NCBI GenBank assembly: GCA_036261615.1
Contig: DATAKK010000013.1
Location: 17,386 to 81,385, forward strand
From: JAJYQH01 sp036261615
GTDB lineage: Bacteria > Actinomycetota > Actinomycetes > Propionibacteriales > Propionibacteriaceae
Length of the DNA stretch: 64,000 bases
Reading direction: 5' to 3'
Shown piece by piece: positions 34,622 to 42,218 of the stretch. Positions within the stretch are counted from its first letter, which is position 1; each line of letters starts with the position of its first letter. The notes under the pieces were generated by a model, which was not told the origin of the DNA, did not search any database, and worked only from the letters and a program-made list of their open reading frames with translations. The translations under genes and the position numbers were made by a program.

Positions 34622-35299
34622 TCAGCCCTCCCAGTCGACGTGGATGCCGAGGGCCCCGGCCAGCTGGTCGGTGAGCGCCAACAGGTCGGTGGGGGCGATC
34701 GTCGCCCCCGCGAGTCCACCCACGCCCCGCAGTCCGTCGAGCCGGCAGCCCGCGATCCGCACCCGCTGGCAGTGCGCCTGGCTGAACTCGACGGTGCTGA
34801 GGTCGCACCCCTCGAAGCTCACATCACGCAGCTGGGCCTCGATGAGGTCGGCGCCGGTGAGCGTGCATCCTTGGAACCGCACCCGGGTGAACTGGGCGAA
34901 GCGCAGGTTGGCGAAGTCGAGGACGCTGCCGGTGATGACGGCGTCCTCGACGATGCAGCCGGCGAGCACGACGCCGGTGAGCCGGCAGCGGTCGAGGCGC
35001 GCCCGCCGCCACAACGACTCGACGAAGCGGGAGTTGGCAAGGTCGACCCCCTCGAGCGCCACGTCGACGAGCGAGGAGCGGTGCCAGTCGGTGTCGGCGA
35101 GGCTGCCGCCGGTGAACCTGCTGCCGCTGATCTCCGCGAACTCGGCCGTCTCGCCGGGGAGGGCGATGTCGGAGACGACGGCGTCCTCGATCATGAGGTC
35201 GCCGGCGAACTCCTCGGGGCCGATGGTCCGGGGCCGGAGGGCCTCTCCCAGACGCAGGTCGTGCGGGGGCTTCGGATCGTTCTTCCGCACCGCGACCAT
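34622..35299 (-). CDS. Pentapeptide repeat protein
   Basis: A 225-residue protein made of pentapeptide units of the A(D/N)LXX type from about residue 50 to 190, for example SRFTG, DLANSRF, ANLRFAQF, ADLIEAQL and VSFEGCDL. These form a right-handed square beta-helix. Some members mimic DNA and protect gyrase from quinolones; here the role is unknown. TAGAGT at 35311-35306 is six bases from the ATG, so the mRNA is probably leaderless. Confidence 0.93.
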   Translation of the reverse strand: MVAVRKNDPKPPHDLRLGEALRPRTIGPEEFAGDLMIEDAVVSDIALPGETAEFAEISGSRFTGGSLADTDWHRSSLVDVALEGVDLANSRFVESLWRRARLDRCRLTGVVLAGCIVEDAVITGSVLDFANLRFAQFTRVRFQGCTLTGADLIEAQLRDVSFEGCDLSTVEFSQAHCQRVRIAGCRLDGLRGVGGLAGATIAPTDLLALTDQLAGALGIHVDWEG

Positions 35300-35400
35300 G
35301 CTGCGACTCTAGTGCCGGGACCCGGCGTCCCGACGTGCGGGGGCCCGGCCTATTCGACCCCCCACCTGCGAGGCCATACCCCGTCGGGTTACCGTTTTTT

Positions 35401-36654
35401 ATGGCAACGCTGCTGATTCTGGGAGCCGGAACCGCCGGCACCATGCTGGCCAACAAGCTCCGCAGGGAGCTCTCCGACGACTGGTCGATCACCGTCGTCG
35501 ACCAGGACAACCGGCACGACTACCAGCCCGGATACCTGTTCATCTCGTTCGGCACCTACGCGCCCGGTCGCGTCACGAAGGAGCGCTGGGCCCAGTTGCA
35601 CGAGGGCATCGAGACGGTCGAGGGGCGTATCACCGGGGTCGACCCGGACGCCCGCACCGTCTCCCTCGCCGACGGGCGGGTGCTCGGCTACGACTGGCTG
35701 GTCATCGCGACCGGAACCCGCATCCATCCCGAGATGATCGCCGGCCTCACCGACGAGCGCGTCTGGCACAAGTCGGCGTTCGACTTCTACACGAAGAGCG
35801 GATCGATCGCGCTGCACGACGCGCTCGAGAAGTTCCGGGGCGGACGCCTGCTCGTCCACATCGCCGAGATGCCGATCAAGTGCCCGGTCGCGCCGCTCGA
35901 GTTCGCATTCCTCGCCGACGACTACTTCCGCCGGCGCCGCATGCGGCACAAGGTCGACATCACCTACGTCACCCCGCTCGACGGCGCCTTCACCAAGCCC
36001 GTCTCGTCCAGGGCGCTCGGCAAGCTCATGGTCGACAAGAGCATCCGGCTGGCCACCGACTTCGACGTCGAGAGCGTCGACCCGGCGACCTCCGAGCTCA
36101 CCAGCTTCGACGGACGCCGGTTGCCCTTCGACCTGCTCGTGACCATCCCACCGCACACCGGTGCCGACTTCCTCGTGGGCAGCAAGCTGGCCGACGCCAT
36201 GGGCTTCGTCGAGGTCGACAAGACCACCCTGCGATCGGTGCACTACGACAACGTCTTCGCCGTCGGCGACGCCACCAACGCGCCCACGTCCAAGGCCGGC
36301 GCGGTCGCGCACTTCGCGGCCGAGCAGCTGGCCGAGAACCTGGTGCAGGCCCTCGCGGGCCGGCCGATGACCCACGAGTTCGACGGGCACGCCAACTGCT
36401 TCATCGAGTCGGGGGCCGGCAAGGCCCTGCTCATCGACTTCAACTACGACACCGAGCCCCTGACCGGTGTCTTCCCGGCTCCGGTCGTCGGCCCGCTCCG
36501 GCTGCTGCGCGAGAGCCGCGTCAACCACCTGGGCAAGCTCGGCTTCGAGCAGATCTACTGGCGGATGATCCTGCCCGGTCGGCCGATCCCCGGGATCCCC
36601 GTGACCATGTCGATGGCCGGCAAGGTGCCGGCGGCCCAGACGAAGGACGAGTGA
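35401..36654 (+). CDS. Sulfide:quinone reductase-like FAD flavoprotein (type III-like)
   Basis: A 417-residue membrane-associated flavoprotein. An N-terminal dinucleotide fold (LLILGAGTAGTMLANKL), the ATG motif LVIATGTRIHP and the second FAD motif FAVGDATNAPTSKAG place it in the SQR/flavocytochrome-sulfide-dehydrogenase group. A Cys lies in IKCPVAPLEF, at the place of a redox Cys. The C terminus has a hydrophobic, Arg-rich stretch suited to the membrane surface. It would oxidise sulfide and pass electrons to quinone. It starts a three-gene operon with TusE/DsrC-like and DsrE-like carriers, which would take the sulfane sulfur produced. Confidence 0.88.
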   Translation: MATLLILGAGTAGTMLANKLRRELSDDWSITVVDQDNRHDYQPGYLFISFGTYAPGRVTKERWAQLHEGIETVEGRITGVDPDARTVSLADGRVLGYDWLVIATGTRIHPEMIAGLTDERVWHKSAFDFYTKSGSIALHDALEKFRGGRLLVHIAEMPIKCPVAPLEFAFLADDYFRRRRMRHKVDITYVTPLDGAFTKPVSSRALGKLMVDKSIRLATDFDVESVDPATSELTSFDGRRLPFDLLVTIPPHTGADFLVGSKLADAMGFVEVDKTTLRSVHYDNVFAVGDATNAPTSKAGAVAHFAAEQLAENLVQALAGRPMTHEFDGHANCFIESGAGKALLIDFNYDTEPLTGVFPAPVVGPLRLLRESRVNHLGKLGFEQIYWRMILPGRPIPGIPVTMSMAGKVPAAQTKDE

Positions 36655-36655
36655 C

Positions 36656-36973
36656 ATGCCCACCAACACCATCGAGAACTACACGTTCCAGTGCAACGAC
36701 GAGGGCTTCTTCACCGACCGGGACGACTGGAGCGAGCCGCTCGCGGAGATCCTCGCCGAACTCATCGGCATCGACCACCTCACCGAGGCGCACTGGAAGG
36801 CGCTGAGGTTCATGCGTGACGACCAGGCCCAGACCGGCGCGACGCCGACACTGCGGCGGATGCAGATGGCGGGCGGCTTCGACGTCAAGGAGTTGTTCCG
36901 GCTGTTCCCGGGCAAGCCGGCCAAGAAGATGAGCTACCTCGCGGGCCTGCCCAAGCCCGTCGGGTGCGTGTGA
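36656..36973 (+). CDS. TusE/DsrC/DsvC family sulfur carrier protein
   Basis: A 105-residue small protein whose C terminus carries the family mark AGLPKPVGCV, with the penultimate Cys that holds the sulfur. DsrC proteins of dissimilatory sulfate reducers have a second Cys about ten residues earlier; here that place is Ser (KKMSYLAGLPKP). This makes it a one-Cys, TusE-like carrier. It starts two bases after the SQR stop, so it is co-translated with it. Confidence 0.9.
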   Translation: MPTNTIENYTFQCNDEGFFTDRDDWSEPLAEILAELIGIDHLTEAHWKALRFMRDDQAQTGATPTLRRMQMAGGFDVKELFRLFPGKPAKKMSYLAGLPKPVGCV

Positions 36974-36987
36974 CAGGAGAAGACACG

Positions 36988-37608
36988 ATGCGTATCGCTC
37001 CGGAGGGATTCATCCTCCCCAACTTCGGCGCCCCGGGCGCCCGCCCGGCGTCCACCGGCACCGCGACCGAGGGCGGCCCTGAGAATGCCCCGGCTGGCTA
37101 CACCGGCCCCCGCAAGCTGGCGATCATCTGCAGCAAGGGCAACCTCGACATGGCCTACCCCGGGCTGATCCTCGGCAACGCGGCGCTGGCCGAGGGGGTG
37201 GAGGTGCACCTCTTCTTCACCTTCTGGGGGCTCGACATGGTCAACCAGAAGACCAATGCCCACCTGAAGTTCACCATGATCGGCAACACCGCCATGCACA
37301 TGAACGAACTCGGCAACTACAAGCGCGGCGCCGAGCACTGGTCGATGCCGCAGCTCATGGGCCAGCTCCCCGGCATGACGAGGTTCGCCACCAGGATGCT
37401 CAAGGACCAGATGGACGAACAGGACATCCCTCCCGTCCCCGAGTTCCTCGACCTCATGCACGCCGCGGGCGCGCACATGTACGCGTGCAAACTGAGCTTC
37501 GACATGGCGAAGATGATCGAGGCCGACCTGCACCCCGGCGTCGAGGGCGTCATCAGCGCCGGCGACTTCATCGAGATCAGCGAGGGCGCGCAGATCATCT
37601 TCGTCTGA
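36988..37608 (+). CDS. DsrE/DsrE2-like family protein
   Basis: A 206-residue protein of the DsrE2/peroxiredoxin-like family. After a flexible, Ala/Gly/Pro-rich 40 residues the core begins with KLAIICSKGNLDMAYPGLIL, whose Cys is in the usual sulfur-acceptor loop, and goes on to VEVHLFFTFWGLDMV. A second Cys is in HMYACKLSFDMAKM. Proteins of this kind bind persulfide and hand it to DsrC or TusA proteins. ATG at 36988 follows AGGAGA; a GTG at 36964 that overlaps the previous gene is an alternative. Confidence 0.88.
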   Translation: MRIAPEGFILPNFGAPGARPASTGTATEGGPENAPAGYTGPRKLAIICSKGNLDMAYPGLILGNAALAEGVEVHLFFTFWGLDMVNQKTNAHLKFTMIGNTAMHMNELGNYKRGAEHWSMPQLMGQLPGMTRFATRMLKDQMDEQDIPPVPEFLDLMHAAGAHMYACKLSFDMAKMIEADLHPGVEGVISAGDFIEISEGAQIIFV

Positions 37609-37626
37609 CCGCTCGTCCCTCCGACC

Positions 37627-37663
37627 CCGGACGCCGGGCCCGCCCCGTGGGCCCGGCGTCCGG
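37627..37663. terminator. Bidirectional hairpin terminator
   Basis: CCGGACGCCGGGCCC (37627-37641) and GGGCCCGGCGTCCGG (37649-37663) form a perfect 15-bp stem with a 7-base loop, between convergent genes. The stem is built from the GGACGCC word that is common in the window. Confidence 0.8.
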
Positions 37664-37667
37664 CGTC

Positions 37668-38657
37668 TCATCGGTCCGGGTCGGTCGTCGTCGCCAGCCA
37701 GCCGAGCGCCGAGGTGGCCCACCCGGCGAACTCCTCCGGGCCGACGCCGGCGAGCTGCCGCCGGTAGGTCTCGTAGCGCTGGGCGCCCGCGAGGCGCACG
37801 GCCGCGGGCACGAGCCCGCGCAGCTCGGCGACGGGGGCGAGATCGCTCCAGTGCTCGACGTACGCGTCGACCAACCGGTGCACGTCGGCGTCCGAGAGCC
37901 CGGCGCTGCGGGCGACCCGCAGCGGGATGGCCAGGACGCCGAACGGGTGGGTCCACACGGCGTCGCCGAAGTCGAAGAAGCGGAATCCGTGCGGGCCGGA
38001 GGCGGCGCGGAAGCAGTTGGCCCCGTAGAGGTCGTTGTGTTCCACCGACAGCGGGATGGGGACGCCGGCGAGCGCGGCCGCCGCACCGCGGGCCCGGTCG
38101 ATCCCGGCGAGCAGGACGCCGGCGGCGTCCGGGGTGAGATGGAACGGGTGGTGGTCCGGCAGGGCCCGGCACGTCGCGACCTGCTCGGCGACGTAGCCGG
38201 GCACCCCGGACGCCGGGAACTCCGGGAGTCCCGCGGCGAGCAGCTCGCGGCCGTGCGCCTCGACCCGCCGCTGCAGTTCCGCGAACTCGCTCACCAGGCC
38301 GACGAGCGTGCCGACCTCGGGGTCGCCCTCGGCGGACAGCACGGGGCCGGCGTCCCAGCTCGCCATCCGGGCGCCCGAAACGGCGGCCGGCGGCACGATC
38401 CGATCGCCGACGACGCCGGTGAGGACGAGGGTGACCGGCCCCTCGAAGGCCTGGCCGGGATGGTTCTCCTTGGCCCACAGCCGGCCCCTGGTCGTCTCGA
38501 CGCTCACCAGCGCCGACCAGAACGACACCCGGTGCAGCACCATCGGCGCGGTGGGCTCCGCGCCCGCGTCGCGGACGATCGAGCCCAGCCAGCCGGACAT
38601 GTCGTCGGACCAGGCGGGCGAGCGCCATGCGGCAAGCACGTCGTGCGGATCGCTCAT
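37668..38657 (-). CDS. Phosphotransferase (APH/choline kinase-like)
   Basis: A 329-residue protein of the aminoglycoside-phosphotransferase-like kinase fold. The catalytic loop is VEHNDLYGANCF (His-x-Asp-x4-Asn) and the metal loop FFDFGD takes the DFG place. The ATP Lys is in RLWAKENHP. Such proteins phosphorylate small molecules: sugars, choline, homoserine or drugs. The substrate is not clear from context. ATG at 38657 was chosen as the first start that does not cross the divergent gene at 38694. Confidence 0.88.
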   Translation of the reverse strand: MSDPHDVLAAWRSPAWSDDMSGWLGSIVRDAGAEPTAPMVLHRVSFWSALVSVETTRGRLWAKENHPGQAFEGPVTLVLTGVVGDRIVPPAAVSGARMASWDAGPVLSAEGDPEVGTLVGLVSEFAELQRRVEAHGRELLAAGLPEFPASGVPGYVAEQVATCRALPDHHPFHLTPDAAGVLLAGIDRARGAAAALAGVPIPLSVEHNDLYGANCFRAASGPHGFRFFDFGDAVWTHPFGVLAIPLRVARSAGLSDADVHRLVDAYVEHWSDLAPVAELRGLVPAAVRLAGAQRYETYRRQLAGVGPEEFAGWATSALGWLATTTDPDR

Positions 38658-38693
38658 CGGAGCACCATCGCACGTCTGGATACCATCGCGTGC

Positions 38694-39668
38694 GTGGATG
38701 CACCCGTCCGACCCGACCTGGCGGCCGATCCCGTGGCCGCGGTGCTGGCAGCCCACGCGCGGGGCGAGCGGCTGGCCCTCCCGACGGCCGGGACGACCGG
38801 GGGCCGGGGGCGGCGGATCGTCCGGTCGACCGCCTCGTGGTGGTCGTCGTTCGACGCGTACGGCGACCTCAGCGGCGTGGGGCCGGGCGCCCGGCTGTGG
38901 GTGCCGGGGCCGATGCGGGCGACGATGAACCTGTTCGCCGCCGTGCACGCCGCGGCCGTCGGCGCTCGGCTGGTCGCCGACCCGGGTGACGCGACCCACG
39001 CCTGCCTCACCCCCGCCCAGCTCGCCCGGGAGGGCCACCGGCTCCGTCCCGGCACCCACGTGATCGTCGCCGGCGACCGGCTGCCCGCCCCGATCGCCGC
39101 GTCCGCCTCCGACAGCGGACTCCGGGTCGCCCACTACTACGGGGCGGCGGAGCTGTCGTTCGTCGCCGCCGGCTCCTCGGCCGACGACCTGCGTCCGTTC
39201 CCCGGCGTCGAGGTCGAGGTCCGCGGCGGCGTCATCTGGGTGCGATCGGCGTACCTGTGCGAGGGCTACGCGGACGCCGCCACCGGGCCGCTGCTCCGTG
39301 ACGGGGAGTGGGCGAGCGTCGGCGACCTCGGCCGGGTGGACGCCGGCTCGCTCGTCGTCCTCGGGCGTCCCGGGCACGTCGTCACCGCCGGGGCGACCGT
39401 GTCGCTCGCCGAGGTCGAGGCCGCCCTGGGCGCGGCCGCGCACGCACCGTTCGCGGTGGTCGGCGTCCCGCACCCGACCCTCGGAGCGGTGCTGGCCGTC
39501 GTCGTGACCGACCCCGCGGACGAGGCCCGGCTTCGTGACGTCGCGCGGGCGCTGCCCGCCGCCCAGCGGCCCCGGCTCTGGTACCGGCGTCCGGTGCTGC
39601 CCCTCACCGCCGCCGGGAAGCTCGACCGGGTGGCGCTCGCCGAAAGCCTGGGGGGATCCCATGGGTGA
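38694..39668 (+). CDS. Minimal AMP-dependent acyl-CoA ligase
   Basis: A 324-residue adenylate-forming enzyme. The usual motifs are all seen: TAGTTGGRGRRIVRS (loosened P-loop), HYYGAAELSFVA, VGDLGRVD, GRPGHVVTAGATVSLAEVE and PLTAAGKLDRVAL with the catalytic Lys. It lacks the 150-200 N-terminal residues of normal ligases and is closer in size to MenE. It would activate a carboxylic acid to its CoA ester. TACCAT seven bases before GTG suggests a leaderless mRNA. It overlaps the thiolase gene by eight bases. Confidence 0.85.
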   Translation: MDAPVRPDLAADPVAAVLAAHARGERLALPTAGTTGGRGRRIVRSTASWWSSFDAYGDLSGVGPGARLWVPGPMRATMNLFAAVHAAAVGARLVADPGDATHACLTPAQLAREGHRLRPGTHVIVAGDRLPAPIAASASDSGLRVAHYYGAAELSFVAAGSSADDLRPFPGVEVEVRGGVIWVRSAYLCEGYADAATGPLLRDGEWASVGDLGRVDAGSLVVLGRPGHVVTAGATVSLAEVEAALGAAAHAPFAVVGVPHPTLGAVLAVVVTDPADEARLRDVARALPAAQRPRLWYRRPVLPLTAAGKLDRVALAESLGGSHG

Positions 39669-40783
39669 CCGGGACGTCGTCATCGTCGAGGCGCTCCGGA
39701 GCCCGATCGGCACCGCCGGCCGGGGCCTCGCCGGGGTGGACGCCGCCGGCCTCGCCGCGCCCGTTCTCGCGGCCGTCGCGGAGCGGGTCGGACGCCGGCC
39801 GGCGGAGGTCGTCCTCGGCAACTGCATGGGTCCGGGCGGCGACGTCGCCCGGGTGGCCGCCCTGGCCGCCGGTCTGCCCGACGGGACGCCGGCCCTCACC
39901 GTCGACCGCCAGTGCGCCAGCGGGCTGGCGGCGATCGAGGTCGGCGTCCGGCTGGTCGCCAACGACCACTGGCCGGTGCTCGCCGGAGGCGTCGAGAGCC
40001 CGTCGACCGCGCCCTGGCGGTACTGGCCCCCGGCGCACCCGGACGCCGCCCCGCTGCGGTACGAGCGCGCCCCCTTCGCCCCCGACAAGGAGCGCGACCC
40101 CGACATGGGACTCGCCGCCGACCTACTGGCCGAGGAGCACGGCATCGGCCGGCGGCGGCAGGACGAGTACACGGCCAGGTCGCACCGCCTGGCCTGGGAG
40201 TCGGCCCGCAGCGGGGTTTTCGCCGATGAGCTCGTCCCGGTCGCTGGGCTCGATCACGACGAGCGGGTGCGCGCGGGCATGACGGCCGCCCGCCTGGCCC
40301 GGCTTCCCTCCGCCTTCCGGGCCGGTGGCACGGTGACCGCCGGCAACTCGTGCGGGATCAACGACGGGGCCGCGGTGGTGGCGCTCGCGCCCGGATCGGC
40401 CGGGATGCCGGGCCTGCGGGTGCTGGCGACCGCCTCCGCCGGGGTCGACCCGCGGCGTCCGGGGATCGCCGTCGTGCCCGCACTCCGGCTGGCCCTCGGG
40501 AGGGCCGGGCTCACGGCGTCCGATCTCGACGTCGTCGAGGTCAACGAGGCGTTCGCGGGGCAGGCGCTCGCCTGCTACGACGAGCTGGGGATCGACCCGG
40601 ACCGGGTGTGCACCCAGGGCGGAGCCCTCGCGCTCGGGCACCCGTGGGGGGGCGAGCGGCGCGGTGCTCGTCGTCCGGCTGTTCAGCCAGCTGGTGCGGC
40701 AGGGAAGGGGCCGGTACGGCGCCGCGGCGATCGCTGCCGGCGGCGGTCAGGGGACGGCCGTGGTGGTCGAGGTGAGCCGCTGA
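39661..40783 (+). pseudogene. Thiolase family gene with a frameshift in a G7 run
   Basis: An acetyl-CoA acyltransferase-like gene. The first part is intact, with the nucleophile C85 in VDRQCASG, the loop VNEAFAG and H327 in GHPWG. The run of seven G at 40646-40652 shifts the frame: with one G less it would read GHPWGASGAVLVV and end in AAGGGQGTAVVVEVSR at 40783, giving 373 residues. As written the frame runs on through the next gene to 41202. The second catalytic Cys, normally in CIGGG, is Ala (AAGGG) even in the mended frame. It may be a sequencing error, a phase-variable tract, or a decaying gene. Confidence 0.8.
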
Positions 40784-40799
40784 CCGTAGGGTGCAGGCC

Positions 40800-41549
40800 A
40801 TGCGCACCCTCACCCGCCTGCTGCCGGAGCCCGGGACGGAGACCCCCGCCGAGGCCTTCGCCTATGCGGCGCCCGTCGGCCCCGAGCCGCACGTCCGCGC
40901 CAACATGGTGTCGTCGATCGACGGCGCGGCGGCCATCGGCGGACGGGTCGGAGCCCTCACCGGGCCCGCCGACCAGGAACTGCTCAGGGTGCTGCGCTCG
41001 CTGTGCGACGTGCTCGTCGTCGGTGCCTCGACGGTTCGCGCTGAGGGGTACGGACCGGTGCGGGCGCTTCCCGAGCTGGCCGGACGCCGCGCGGAGCTCG
41101 GCCAGGCGCCCAACCCGCGGATCGCGATCCTCACCCGGGCCCTCGACCTCGACCTCGGCTCGTCGGTGTTCACCCGGGCCACCGAGCGCCCGATCGTGCT
41201 GACCACTGGCCTCGCGGCGGCCCACCGGGTCGCCGAGGCCCGACGGGTAGCCGACGTCCACGTGGTGGGCGACCGGTCGGTCGACCTGCCGCGTGCCGTC
41301 GCCCTGCTCGGCGAGCTGGGCCTGCCCCGCGTCCTGTCCGAGGGCGGCCCGCACCTGCTCGCGCAGCTGTTCGCCCACGACCTCGTCGACGAGCTCTGCC
41401 TGGCGGTCTCGCCGGTCGTGACGGCGGGGGAGGAGTTCCGGATCACCAACGGCCCGGCCCTGCCCGAGCCGCTGTCGATGCGCCTCGCGGCGCTGCACAC
41501 GGCCGACGGGTTCCTGTTCACCCGCTACGTGCGCACGCCGGCGTCCTGA
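40800..41549 (+). CDS. RibD C-terminal domain-like pyrimidine reductase family protein
   Basis: A 249-residue protein of the dihydrofolate-reductase-like fold. Marks are RANMVSSIDGAAAI, GASTVRAEGYGP, LSEGGPHLLAQL and VDELCLAVSPVV, as in the reductase half of RibD, without the deaminase half. It could reduce a deaminated riboflavin precursor or another pteridine-like substrate with NADPH. TAGGGT at 40787-40792 lies seven bases before ATG, so it is probably leaderless and independent of the thiolase. Confidence 0.9.
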   Translation: MRTLTRLLPEPGTETPAEAFAYAAPVGPEPHVRANMVSSIDGAAAIGGRVGALTGPADQELLRVLRSLCDVLVVGASTVRAEGYGPVRALPELAGRRAELGQAPNPRIAILTRALDLDLGSSVFTRATERPIVLTTGLAAAHRVAEARRVADVHVVGDRSVDLPRAVALLGELGLPRVLSEGGPHLLAQLFAHDLVDELCLAVSPVVTAGEEFRITNGPALPEPLSMRLAALHTADGFLFTRYVRTPAS

Positions 41550-41576
41550 CGCCGTCGGACGGAGGCGTACGCCCGG

Positions 41577-42218
41577 TCAGTCGACGACGATGACGTAGAG
41601 CTGGCGGGGCCCGTGGACGCCCTCGACCCGGCTCAGTTCGATGTCGCTGGTCGCCGAGGGGCCGCTGATCCACGTGAGCGGACGCCGCGCCTCGATCGAG
41701 GGTCGCAGCCGGCTCACCGCCTCGGGGACGCCGGACACCACCTGGTCGCTGCGCACCACGCACACGTGCCGGTCGGGCACGAGGGTGAGCGCGCGGCGTC
41801 CCTGGTCGGGCCCGTGGTCGAGCACGATGGTGCCGGTCTCGGCGATGCCGACCGCGGCCGCGGTGACGACGGCGTCCAGGCGGTTGAGGTCGTCGTTGCC
41901 GAGGGGTCCGGCGTCCTCGCTGACGAACCGTACGGCGGTGGCCTCGGCGAGCCATGCGGGGTCGAGCCCCACGGGGACGACGGCGGTGTCCGCCCCGGTC
42001 TCGGCGAGGCCGACGGCGATGGTTCGGGGCAGTTCGGACGCCGTGCACCGCACGACCGTCGCCCGGTAGTCCTCGACCCGCTCGACGAAGGTCTCGACGA
42101 CCTCCCCTACGTCGACCGGCCGGCCGTACTCCCACGGCACCTCGACGTCGGCCTCGGCGGGCGTGACGTCGCTCAGGGCGTCACGCACGCGGGCCAGGAT
42201 CTCGTCACGCGCGCTCAT
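41577..42218 (-). CDS. lutC: Lactate utilization protein C (LUD domain)
   Basis: A 213-residue LUD-domain protein, the third part of the LutABC L-lactate oxidation complex. Marks are AVVTAAAVGIAETGTIVL, the ...RRALTLVPDRHVCVV stretch and the ending ...SDIELSRVEGVHGP. It is translationally coupled to lutB (ATGA overlap at 42215-42218). The complex converts lactate to pyruvate and passes electrons to the respiratory chain. Confidence 0.93.
   Translation of the reverse strand: MSARDEILARVRDALSDVTPAEADVEVPWEYGRPVDVGEVVETFVERVEDYRATVVRCTASELPRTIAVGLAETGADTAVVPVGLDPAWLAEATAVRFVSEDAGPLGNDDLNRLDAVVTAAAVGIAETGTIVLDHGPDQGRRALTLVPDRHVCVVRSDQVVSGVPEAVSRLRPSIEARRPLTWISGPSATSDIELSRVEGVHGPRQLYVIVVD

Noticed and set aside
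36600..36660. Selenocysteine extension of the SQR-like protein through its TGA stop
   Set aside because: The next gene starts two bases later with a normal frame, and no conserved C-terminal extension or SECIS-like hairpin is evident.
39661..41202. A 513-residue thiolase with a long novel C-terminal domain
   Set aside because: After the G7 run the frame crosses the RibD-like gene and is Arg/Pro-rich; the other frame restores a normal thiolase end.
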